Origin: Polytrichum commune
Lineage: Eukaryota; Streptophyta; Polytrichopsida; Polytrichales; Polytrichaceae
Direction of reading: 5' to 3'
Assembly (NCBI GenBank): GCA_950295325.1
Contig: OX485805.1
Location: forward strand, 26,831,501 to 26,895,500
Length of the DNA stretch: 64,000 nucleotides
The stretch's first letter is position 1, and each line of letters opens with the position of its first letter. Below, piece after piece: positions 36,608 to 48,153 of the stretch. Below the pieces are notes generated by a model. It was not told where the DNA came from. It searched no databases and was given only the letters and a program-made list of their open reading frames with translations. Position numbers and translations under genes: made by a program.

Positions 36608-38085
36608 GACTAAGTTTGGTGACGGTGGGTTTTGTAATGGCAATTGATCATTATTTAAATTTTTGTGTAGGTAGGTATTACTTGTAAGTCTTCTCTCTCA
36701 TTCATGAATCTAGTTTGTGGTATGAGTTGCGTAGTTTACCCGCAAGGCGACACTCATTTTGGGGATCTTATGTAACATGAATGAGTCATCCAATGTGTTC
36801 AAACTTTCAGGATTTGCCGTTGATTCTTACGCCACCCAATTTGACTAAGTTTGGTGACGGTGGGTTTTGTAATGGCAATTGATCATTATTTAAATTTTTG
36901 TGTAGGTTGGTACTACTTGTAAGTCTTCTCTCTCATTCATGAATCTAGTTTGAGGTATGAGTTGCGTAGTTTACCCGCAAGGTGACACTCATTTTGGGGA
37001 TCCTATGTAACATGAATGAGTCATCCAATGTGTTCGAACTTTGAGGATTCATCGTTGATTCTTATGCCACCCAATTTGACTAAGTTTGGTGACGGTGGGT
37101 TTTGTAATGGCAATTGATCATTATTTAAATTTTTGTGTAGGTAGGTATTACTTGTAAGTCTTCTCTCTCATTCATGAATCTAGTTTGAGGTATGAGTTGC
37201 GTAGTTTACCCGCAAGGCGACACTCATTTTGGGGATCCTATGTAACATGAATGAGTCATCCAATGTGTTCAAACTATGAGGATTTGCCGTTGATTCTTAC
37301 GCCACCCAATGTGACTAAGTTTGGTGACGGTGGGTTTTGTAATGGCAATTGATCATTATCGGAATTTTTGTGTAGGTTGGTATTACTTGTAAGTCTTCTC
37401 TCTCATTCATGAATCTAGTTTGAGGTATGAGTTGCGTAGTTTACCCGCAAGGCGATACTCATTTTGGGGATCCTATGTAACATGAATGGGTCATCCAATG
37501 TGTTCGAACTTTGAGGATTCACCGTTGATTCTTACGCCACCGAAATTGACTACTTTGGTGACGGTGGGTTTTGTAATGGCAATTGATCAATATTTGAATA
37601 CTTGTAAGTCTTCTCTCATATTCATGAATCCAGTTTGAGGTATGAATTGTGTAGTTTACCCACAAGGCGACACTCATTTTGGGGATCCTATGTAACATGA
37701 ATGAGTCATTCAATGTGTTCGAACTTTGAGGATTCGTCATTGATTCTTACGCCACCCAAATTGACTAAGTTTGGTGACGGTGGGTTATGTAATGGCAATT
37801 GATCATTACCAGAACTTTTGTGTAGGTAGGTACTACTTGTAAGTCGTCTCTCTCATTCATGAATCTAGTTTGAGGTATGAGTTGCGTAGTTTACCCGTAA
37901 GGCGACACTCATTTTGGGGATCCTATGTAACATGAATGGGTCATCCAATGTGTTCGAACTTTGAGGATTTGTTGTTGATTCTTAGTACACCACCCAAATT
38001 GACTAAGTTTGGTGACGATGGGTTTTGTAATGACAATTGTCACCCCTTGAAGCCAAGTTGATCATTTTCTAAACTTTTGTGTAGG
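36608..38085 (+). repeat. 235-bp satellite, array 1
   Basis: Six tandem units are marked by GTTGCGTAGTTTACCC-like words at 36726, 36961, 37196, 37431, 37646 and 37881: spacing 235 bp except one unit shortened to 215. Units are highly similar (TTTGGTGACGGTGGG, TGTAACATGAATG, CCAATGTGTTC). The end of the last unit carries CCTTGAAGCCAAGTTGATCA, a feature of array 2 units (62541-64000). Confidence 0.95.
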
Positions 38086-41000
38086 TAGAAGCTCCTCCAT
38101 GGACGATGGATGTTGAATAGGAACCATTGGTTTGAGCTAACCGATGGTTACTATTAAATTAAAATTAAAATTAAATTAGTGTTTTATTTTTAGTGCATGA
38201 TCTATGGTGATGCACACTGAGCTATATATTTGAGAACTTATCTCAGTGTAGGTGTCTAGACATTATGCATGGGGTTCAATCTACAAATTAAGCGTGCGAA
38301 GGGAATACTCATTTTTGCACCTATCAGTTCCGCCCACGCCTTCCTTTTGGGTGCTCTTCCGTCCATGTGCAGGAGAACGATTTCGGAGAAGCCTTGGAAG
38401 GAGCCCAAATCTGAGTTAGTTACCAAAATCTCTTCCCACAGGTTTTTGATGCTTGCAACTCTTATGTGGATGATGGCTCTTGAAGATTAACCATTGGTCG
38501 GAGCTGACCGTGAGGATCAATATTGCCAGCTAGGGTGGGAGGAGTTGCCACACGCGGAATAGAAATTTGTGGAAACAACTGAGACTCGGGAAGAAACGGT
38601 CGCAACAATTTGTAAGTAAAGATTTGTGTTTCTGTTATGTATATAGTTTAACATGTGAGAAGCTAGCATTTGTAAGTGCTTATTACTGACCGGAACTGTG
38701 AGTGCACGAGGACCTGTACCGACAGTTTAGTTTTTTTTCCTTTGGCTAATCATTATTGGCAGCAGAGAGGGGTACCAGTGCTGACGATCTAGTCTCGATT
38801 AGCTAGGGGCCCTGACAAATTTGTTTGTATAAAACCCTACCCTTCAAACCTATTTCGCTAATGTCTACCATCGACTCCAGCTATGGAGATCTGAGAAACA
38901 CTTCAATAGTTTGTAACTTGTGAAAGGGCAAGCACTAGTAGTTTGAATTTACAGACACGGCTATGGTGGGAAGCTGCACATCCCAAACTCAAATCTCCAT
39001 TGTTAACTAACTGTTGCTGTTCTCGTGGTTGGTGAGTCTTTCACTGGCTGTGCTTAGGTCTCTCATTACATTTGATGAGAACTTAGAATGGCCTCTATTG
39101 AGAGCTTCGCCCCGTAAACGGCACACATGTCGTGTTTGTGTCAAGGACTCCAGACATTCCCAAACTGCATGATTTTAAGTTAGCTCACTTCAAATGTATG
39201 TTGGTATGCCTGGGGTTTGATTCCATCTCTGAGATTGTGTGAAGATGTGAGTGTGACGTTACATCTGTCACATGATTCTAAAGTGTGGCTAATTTCGGGT
39301 AACAGTCGTGTTTGAAAAATAATTGGGCATAGTGTTACGGAGGGCACCCCATCCCTCTCTGCCGTTCGGTTCTGGGCGATCTACCTTGGAAAATCTATGA
39401 AGCAGAGCTACTAGGGTTTGCATAGTCTGAATGGCTGAGGGGTGGTTTTGGTAGCCGTAGATACTCGTGGGGGCTTTGATCCCTGACTCCCTTCATGCAT
39501 CTGCACGAGATCATTTTCATCCAAGGTGAGTCTCTTACATTCCGAGGGCCGTAAGAGTACTCCTTAAATTTCGTTCTTATATGTTAGTAGAAAGTTAAAT
39601 TTGGCTTCCTTTAGACCGAAGTCTCTCGCAGCCTGCCTGCCAACTTCTCCGATTCAGATCATGGCCATGGCCTCTCTTGTGGCACTCTCCTGTTGTGCAC
39701 AAATTTTTCCAATTCTACTCTGCAGTCTTAGTTGCTGGTAGATTAAGACATTGGAATGGGTTGGAAAAAGTGGAGGAGAGTGGGGAAGGTTTTGCCTCAT
39801 CTTGCTGCACTCCAGTCTTCATTGTTGGATAGGGGTCCAGACTCCAGAGTGTGTGCTGTGTTTGGAAAAGGGACAGTGGAATTAACCGAGTGGAAGAGAT
39901 ATTAGAGGATGTGGAGATGCCGCCTCATTGGGAGTAAAGTACGTGGGTGTCATTCGGTTTGTTTTTCATGTTCTCCAACTTCTACCTCTTACATTTACAG
40001 AACGGAACTTGTGTTACAATAGAAAATCTAGGAGGAAGCATGAGCACAAATTGGACTGAAAATGGACCTCCCTTGATTCACTACTGTTTATCGGAAGTGC
40101 ATGGGTTGTTGATTTCTTACCTATATACGTGGGTCCAACTTCCAATTGTGTTCACTATTGAGTGTGGAGTGGTTCATAATATGAGGACGTAGTCAGATTT
40201 CTTTTAACATGTGTCTTCGTGACGTTTGTTTTTGATCCTCGCTAAACTAGAAACCATTCAATTATAGGGATCCAATTAGGAAAAGTAATCAAATAACACC
40301 CTCATACCTTATGTACAATGTTGAATAATTTAGGTGAGTTGCAAAGTGCAACCGGACTTGTTACACCGTATGGCTCTGTCTGCTCACATGAGGTCTAAGT
40401 GATGTGTTTCGTTACAATTGTCAAAATATGATGATGTTCACAAGCATGGACCTAATATATTAGGCTTGGCTAGCTGGGGCCCCCTAAAATCAAACCCCAA
40501 TTGATGAGCACTACTACCCCTTTCCCATGTCACAATGGTTTAGCAAATTAAAGGACAAAAGAACAAGGTATCCATGCCATAACAAATGTGAAGTATTCGT
40601 TGGTCACATGGCTCAAGTGCAAAATTGGGATAGTTGGAAGTCTAGTGCACAGGAGTCCCCTCGACAAAGGTTGCTCTCTATGTGTGCACACAACCACCTT
40701 CCATTTCTCAAGCATCCAACCTATTCGGTGACCTCCTTCCGTGGTTGAGCAGAAGTATTTTGGTGACGTACATGCTTGGGAGTCAATTTTCCCCTACTCA
40801 CTACGGAAAGTATCCACATGTTTAAACAAGTTCACTAGCAAGTAGGGCTTCCTCCCCATGGTTCACCTCGTTAAACCGGCATTCAACAAGAATTCTTAAT
40901 TTGAATATTTAAACTTATGTTTCCAAGGCTGAATATAGTGTCTCTGGCCTCCTTTCTTTTATATTATATTATTTTAAATTTGTACAGGAGAAGGTTTCGT

Positions 41001-41447
41001 TCAATTCACTTTTATGCGGATTGCGTTTAAGCAAAAGTTGATCATACTAGACAGTTAGACCAGAATGTCACTCTTGATCGGATACGTTCCAAAACAGTGT
41101 TAGGTGGTGGATTCAACCTTCTCAAACCTTAGTGGTCTTTGTTCATCTGGCAGCTTTGGAGTAGGTGAACCATCTTTCTGTATTTTGCTAGTGTGCAACC
41201 AAGTTATCAAACTGTTAATCAAAAGGAAGTTAATCATAAGGAAGTTATCGAAAGGAAGTTAATTGTTACCTCTGAAGGGTATGCGAGGTAGGTTATGTCT
41301 AGTATTTATTTGATCATGTGGTCCACAGTGTTGGATTGGTCGGACTTCATTTATATGTACATATACATATCTACAATCCAGGCTGCTAAGTCAAATGATT
41401 CCCATGAGGACTGTCCCCACGTTTGCAAGTTCTTGTTTCAATAGCCT
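38086..41447. other. Gene-poor stretch
   Basis: I see no coding exon with a known domain and no RNA gene. Around 40140-40260 there is a weak copy of dispersed family C. GAAGTTAATC/GAAGTTAATTG words repeat locally near 41225-41265. Several open frames of 60-80 codons are unremarkable. Confidence 0.4.
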
Positions 41448-41665
41448 GGGAGATTTTTGGGGATAACCAATGAAAAATCTTAGTGTTTCCAAGTTTAATC
41501 AATTACAGGTTGTGATCTTTGGGGGGCTCTTTATTAATTTTAAGGTATATTCCATGGATCCTCTAGAATGATGGGCAGTTCTCATGAAGTCTTGGACTAC
41601 AACCGGTTAGTTCTCAAACTCAATTGGTTCGTCTGTAACTAGCGCTCGGTTCTCCCCGTTCATTG
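41448..41665 (+). repeat. Dispersed repeat family A, copy 3
   Basis: Same element and orientation as 22720-22930, from TTAGTGTTTCCAAGT to CCCCGTTCATTG; inverted relative to 1501-1760. Confidence 0.6.
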
Positions 41666-42308
41666 TGTTGTTTATCCCTTCCAACTGTTCTTATTTGAAG
41701 TGAAGGAGAACTTGCAATAGCTTGGCATATATTTGCCTAGTGCTTAAAGAAAACGGGACATACAATGTCCTTAGGCATGGGCGACCTTGTTTCAGTATTT
41801 GTTGGTCTAGCTGGTTAGCTTGTGACACTTGGGACTCCTTTGTACACATATCTTGATTAGTTTTTTCATTTTGGGACCACTTACTACAAAGATCAATTTG
41901 GATTGGTGTGGTGGGAGGCTCTGGTCGGCAGTAGTACGGATGATTTGACCATTGTTGGTTTTGATATTGTTTGCACTAAAAAGCTTGGTGAATTATGATG
42001 AATTTTGTGTTCACTGGCACGGCACTCCAAATATTGATCTTCCGCACTCATTGCTCTTAATATGTTATTCCTAGTTCTTGCAGTTTTCATCAAGTTTTTG
42101 GAAGTGCAGCAAGAAGAATCTATGGTGCATGTTTTAGGTATGAATAATCTCCCTCTCCTTTCTTTTGGAACGTACTGAATTGATGAGAGTTTTGGCACAC
42201 ATGTTGACTTATGACCATGCTCGAGTATCACGTGTTGAAAATCAACCAAGTGTTGCTTGCAATTTCCTGCAATGAACATTTTTGGCTTGACATGGATGGT
42301 ACTACTTA
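41666..42308. other. Region upstream of the kinase-NLR gene
   Basis: Probably promoter and leader of the next gene. A 128-codon minus-strand open frame at 41893-42279 has no recognisable domain and I do not call it a gene. Confidence 0.4.
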
Positions 42309-45300
42309 ATGCTTATGTCCTCCAATAACTGCCATTCTTCAGATTCGGGAGAAATCATGGCCAAGTGTTTCATCACGGCCAAAACTTTGCAATTCGTTCG
42401 CATGATTTGGGGGTTCATAAGTATTTGGTTTGTAAAGTTTGGGATATATGTGGGAAAAGGGCAAAAACAAAGCAATGAGCTTGTAGATATTATGAAATGG
42501 CAAAGGGAGGAAGTAATGGAACTTCAAGAGTTTCTCAAGACGAAGCAAGTGTTGAATGAGAGACAATGCACAAATCTTGTTGACATGCTTGACCAAGTTG
42601 CGCTTTATGTGAATGAGATGATCACATCCACTAAGGAGACGACCAATAAATTTGGGCTTGTGCTTGGGGAGTTACGTCGCATTACTCGAAAAATTAGAAT
42701 ATTGGTCCAAGATTGTGGGAAGCAAGAATGGTGTGATGCAATGGCATTCCAAATGATCAATACAGAGGCCTTTCGAGAACTTGTGGATAATTTGCAATGC
42801 TTTTGGCATGCAATATGCGAAAAATATTCGGCTATCTATCCGGATTCACAACATTTTAGAATCCCATGTATTGATTTTAGTGTGGCCACTTATGATGAAA
42901 TAGAAAGTGATGAAAAAGCCATGGTGGAAAGGCTCGAGAAACGACTTGAAACAATGCCCAATGATTCTAAGGAGTTTGAATTGGCAAAACATTTATTGAG
43001 GAGATTGCAATTTGAATTGCCACAAGTGAAAGGTGCAGAATTGGATGCTTTAGAAATTCCAAATGAGCTTGGAGATATTATGAAATGGCACACGGAGGAA
43101 GTAATGGAACTTCAAGAGGTTCTCAAGGCGAAGCAAGTGTTGAATGAGAAACAATGCATGAATCTTGTTGACAAGCTTGACCGAGTTGCGCTTTATGTGA
43201 ATGAGATGATCACATCCACTAAGGAGACGATTAATAAATTTGGGCTTGTGCTTGGGGAGTTACGTCGCATTACTCGAAAAATTAGAATATTGGTCCAAGA
43301 TTGTGGGAAGCAAGAATGGTGTGATGCAATGGCATTCCAAATGAACAATACAGAGGCCTTTCGAGAACTTGTGGATGATTTGCAATGTTTTTGGCATGCA
43401 ATACGCGAAAAGTATGTGGCTATCTATCCGGATTCACAACATTTTAGAATCACATGTATTGATTTTAGTGTGGCCACTTATGATGAAAACGAAAGCGATG
43501 AAAAAGCCATGGTGGAAAGGCTCGAGAAACGACTTGAAACAATGCCCAATGATTCTGAGGAGTATGAATTGGCAAAACATTTATTGAGGAGATTGCAATT
43601 TGAATTGCCACAAGTGAAAGGTGCAGAATTGGATGCTTTAGAAAATCCAAAGGATGTCGCAAAGCCGGCATTCTTAAAAAAAATAGGATTTGGAGCGGCG
43701 GGTGCGGTGCACAAATCGACATGGTTGGGACTTCAAAGTGCAACAAAAATGGTAGGAGTTCTCCCCAACTTTCGCAAAGAAGCTGGCATCTTAGCATGCT
43801 TGGGCCATCCAAACCTTGTCAAATTCATTTGTTGTGGAAGATTCGATGAAACTCATGAGGGCAATGTGGATGGATCGAACAATGTCTCAAAAAATTTGTT
43901 TCTAGTAATGGAGCTCATGGAGACGAGTTTGAGTGATTTTGTGAAGAAGCAGAAGATGCCTTTACCATATCTTGTTGCCATTGATATGATGCATGAAATC
44001 GCAAGGGGCATGTGTTATCTTCATGACATGCATGTTGCCCATCTTGATTTAAAGCCAAGCAATGTGCTTCTAAGCTCCATGTCGAGACTTGCAGGAGTGA
44101 AGGGAAATATTGGCTATGATTTTGTCAAACTAACAGATTACGGTACTTCCAAAACGGAGGTTCAAAGCAAACCGGAGTTACAAAAGTATACTATCGGTAC
44201 ACCAAAGTACATGGCACCTGAGATGAATAACAACAACAAAAATAAATCACCTTCAAATATGGCATGTCCTTTTCCAGCTGATGTATGGTCATTTGGTATG
44301 ACATGTTCAGAGATCCTTTCTTTGAAGGAGCCATTTCTAGACAGAGATAATAGAGAGGTTATCTTGCAAAAAATTAAAGATGGTTGGAGGCCTGAGCTAC
44401 CTATCAATTGTGAGGAACTCACCACTTTGATTGAAGAATGTTGGATTGAGGATCCATCACAAAGGCCAACATTTTCTCACATTTGTAAGAGGCTCGCAAC
44501 CTTGAAGAAGAAGTTCATGGTTGGAATATATTCAAATGATTTACCAAAATTTGACAAAGGTGGGACTTGTTCCCCAAGCACTCAACTGAAGAAGGCATCT
44601 GGTCATATGAATGTCTTTGCTCCGAAGAAGGTAAGAACACATTCCATCACAATATGCTTATTGTGTATTTTTGAGATGTCATTTTTAAATTATTTTTGAT
44701 TTTCTTGGAGTCGAAGACATGATAATTGAAACCAAAACATAGGATCCGGTGCATACATGGTCAATTGGTCCAATAGAGGGGTCATGTATGTTGAAATCAC
44801 AAATATCTTTGTCAAAGGCTATAAAAGTAGCACCAAACAATCTTCCAGGTAGATTTTGGTTATGCGTATATACAATATTAAAATGCTATCTTCAAATTTT
44901 ATTACGAAAAATATGTCCACAAAGTATATAATGACTACATTGGGTTAAAGAAGCAAAATTCATGACCTCACATGTAATTTTAGAACTTGAACTAATTTAT
45001 GAATTTGTCCTTGAGTTCATGATGAACTGGAGGGCTCCATCGAAAAGAAAACCGAAGCAATCAAATTAATATATTCAATGCCTAATTTCTAGAAACTTTC
45101 TTCATCACGCAAATTGTTTTCCGATTTGAGTTGCTTCCAACATCTTCAAAAGCATGTACATTATTCTTTTATAGATTTATGTGGAACATATTGATGAAGT
45201 TTTAAAAACAACTTTTGTAATACCTTCTAGAATAGATTCACAATATTCATATATTTATTGTGCATTTCGAATCTTCTATCATAGTGTACACTTCTTGGTC

Positions 45301-48153
45301 CAATTGACATGATATGTGAACTTCTTCATATAGGTGGATGCACGAAAAACACAATATGAAGATGTGGTTGGTCTTGAAAGCAATCTCGCAAAGGTGAGAA
45401 ACCACCTAAAACAAGTGAACATTTTGGGTCTCATTGGTATGGGTGGAATAGGGAAGACCACCTTGGCGAAGGCCATATTTGATGATGTGAGGTCTACATA
45501 CAATGCATCATGTTTTATTGAAAATATGAAAAGTAGAGATTCACTCGAAATCTTATGTGAAATTTTACAAAAGTTTGGAAGGGATAAAGAATCCACTTGG
45601 ACATTTGTGGATGCACAGAAGATAATGCGAGAGTTGTTGGCTACGAAGAAAGTCCTTCTAATATTGGATGATCCAAGAGATGCAGCTCAAGTGCATGAAA
45701 TAGTACCAGAAGATGTTTCTTGTGCCAACAATGGCACCAAAATTATTATAACAACACGTGGTTGGGCTTTAATTGAAGATCGTGTGGACGTAAATGGTAG
45801 GATAGATGTTGACAAGTTAGATGAAAATGCGGCGAAAGAGCTCTTTAATTCTTACGTTTTTGTGGATGGAGCTCAATTGTCATCACAACTCTTTGATGTA
45901 CGTGAAAAAATTATACAAAAATGTGACGGCTTGCCTTTGAGCTTGAAAGTGATGGGTGCATTCTTACGAGGAAAGGAGAGGATAAGAAGTTGGGAACGGG
46001 CTTTCCAAAGGATGAAAAGGGGTAGGCATTTGGATGGCGATGAAGGGCTTTGGAGTACGTTGATGATCAGCTTTGATGGATTGGAAAAAGGTGAGAAAGA
46101 CATGTTTTTGGACCTAGCATGTTTTCTTCCCTTGAAGATGAGCATAGGAGAAACCTTGCGTTTATGTACCGATTATGGCGCCTCTCCAAATCACGTGCTT
46201 GATATATTGGTGGACAAATCCTTGGTTAAGATAGATCAAAAGGGGAATGTAAAAATGCACGACCAACTATGTGACTTGGGATGTATGATTGCCGAGACAA
46301 ATGAGGAATATTTGGGCACTCGAATTTGGAAACTAAACATGATTCCTTTACGAATTGGATCCACACATGACAAGGTATGGTGCACATTAAGAGCTTAATA
46401 AGGTTGATTTTTGTGAAATGCAAATATAGATATGTTGGTGAAAGTTTGCGTTTCTAAGTTGTTTAAGTTTGACATTTGACACTTGTGTGATATGTAGTGT
46501 AATGGTTTTCAATATAACACAACAATTAAATTTTATTACCACTCTAATTAATCAAACATAATTTTGACATTTGGTGATGTCTTTGAAACCCAAAACTACA
46601 AAAACGTAGAAGCAATTTATGTAGATGGACAAATTTCACAATGGTTGGAGGACAATTCCATGGGCATGAAACACGTTGATGTAAGCTCTCTTCGACTATT
46701 GATATGTAAGGGATTGGGAACATTACCGAAGACATTGAGGAACTTGACGTCCTTGACAACATTGGATTTGTCTTGGTGTCGGTGGTTGACAACGTTACCG
46801 CATGCATTGGGGAACTTGACGTCTTTGACAACATTGGATTTATCAGAGTGTTCAAGCTTGAAAAGATTACCAGAGGCATTGGAAAACTTGACGTCTTTGA
46901 CAACATTGAATTTGAGAGGGTGTTGGAGCTTGACAACATTACCGGAGGGATTGGGGAACTTGACGTCTTTGACAACATTGGATTTATCAGAGTGTTCGAG
47001 CTTGACAAGATTACCGGAGGCATTGGGGAACTTGACGTTTTTGACAACATTGGAGTTGTCTAGGTGTTCTAGCTTGACAACGTTACCAGAGCGATTGGGG
47101 AACTTGACGTCTTTGACAACATTGGATTTATTAGAGTGTTCAAGTTTGATGAGATTACCGGAGGCATTGCGGAACTTGACGTGTTTGACAACATTGGATT
47201 TATCAGACTGTAGGAATTTGAGAACATTACCAGAGGCATTGGGGAACTTGACGTCTTTGACAAAATTGAATTTATCACAGTGTAGGAACTTGAAAACATT
47301 ACCGGGGGCATTGTGGAACTTGACGTCTTTGACAACATTGGATTTATCAAAGTGTTCGAGCTTGAAAAGATTACCGGAGGCCTTGGGGAACTTGATGTCT
47401 TTGACAACATTGAATTTGTCAAACTGTTATAGGTTGACAAAATTACCGAAGGCATTGGGGAACTTGATGTCTTTGACAACATTGGATTTGAGATGGTGTT
47501 CGAAGTTGGAAAGATTACCGGAGGCCTTGGGGAACTTGATGTCTTTGACAACATTGGATTTGTCAGATTGTTATAGGTTGACAAAATTACCGAAGGCATT
47601 GGGGAACTTGATGTCTTTGACAACATTGGATTTGTCAGACTGTTGTAGGTTGACAAAATTACCGAAGGCATTGGGGAACTTGACGTCTTTGACCACATTG
47701 AATTTGAACGAGTGTTGGAGGTTGACAACGTTACCGCAAGCATTGGGGAACTTGACGTCTTTGACCACATTGAATTTGAACGAGTGTTGGAGGTTGACAA
47801 CGTTACCGCAAGCATTGGGGAACTTGATGTCTTTGACAACATTGGATTTATCAGAGTGTTCAAGCTTGAAAAGATTACTCGAGGCATTGGAAAACTTGAC
47901 GTCTTTGACAACATTGAATTTGAGAGGGTGTTGGAGCTTGACAACATTACCGGAGGGATTGGGGAACTTGACGTCTTTGACAACATTGGATTTATCAGAG
48001 TGTTCGAGCTTGACAAGATTACCGGAGGCATTGGGGAACTTGACGTCTTTGACAACATTGGATTTGTCTAGGTGTTCTAGCTTGACAACGTTACCAGAGC
48101 GATTGGGGAACTTGACGTCTTTGACAACGTTGGATTTGTGGGAGTGTTTGTAA
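42309..48153 (+). CDS. Protein kinase - NB-ARC - LRR receptor (kinase-NLR), broken in the LRR array
   Basis: Exon 1 (42309-44630) encodes a hydrophobic N-terminal segment (about residues 26-48), two tandem copies of a helical domain (about 56-251 and 252-447; it resembles DUF1221 of plant kinases, tentative) and a kinase (about 450-735) with GFGAAGAVHKS, ATK, HLDLKPSNVLL, TDYGTS and YMAPEM. HRD reads HLD and DFG reads DYG. Exon 2 (45334-46374), joined in phase, is an NB-ARC: GMGGIGKTT, LLILDD, IIITTR, GLPLSLKVMG and MHDQ. The LRR exon is open from 46564 with 20 repeats of 24 residues (NLTSLTTLDLSECSSLTRLP type) to a stop at 48151. That stop is made by the first bases of an inserted LTR; repeats continue beyond. 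I find no in-frame AG acceptor between the stop at 46549 and the conserved NVEAI segment. ATG 42357 has better context. Likely an intracellular immune receptor, possibly inactivated. Confidence 0.85.
46690..48148 (+). repeat. 72-bp LRR-coding tandem array (20 units)
   Basis: Each 72-bp unit encodes one 24-residue LRR. A block of about four units at 46823-47125 reappears nearly unchanged at 47831-48133, exactly 1008 bp (14 units) later. Two neighbouring units at 47683-47826 are virtually identical. This points to recent unequal exchange inside the array. Confidence 0.9.

Noticed and set aside
36608-38085. CRISPR-like regular repetition
   Set aside because: Whole 235-bp units repeat with no short repeat/unique spacer pattern, and this is eukaryotic DNA; it is a satellite.
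41893-42279. 128-codon minus-strand open frame upstream of the kinase-NLR
   Set aside because: No recognisable motif and no sign of splicing partners; it lies in the likely promoter/leader.
44743-44848. Possible extra exon between the kinase and NB-ARC exons, open and flanked by AG and GT
   Set aside because: Including it shifts the NB-ARC out of frame (106 bp, phase 1 into an exon that needs phase 0). The direct 44630/45334 join is in frame. It could be a poison exon, but nothing supports that.
47069-48058. 329-codon minus-strand open frame over the LRR array (and 168 codons at 46544-47050)
   Set aside because: It is the antisense shadow of the 72-bp repeat: with no stop in one unit, every unit stays open. 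The plus frame has the LRR consensus.
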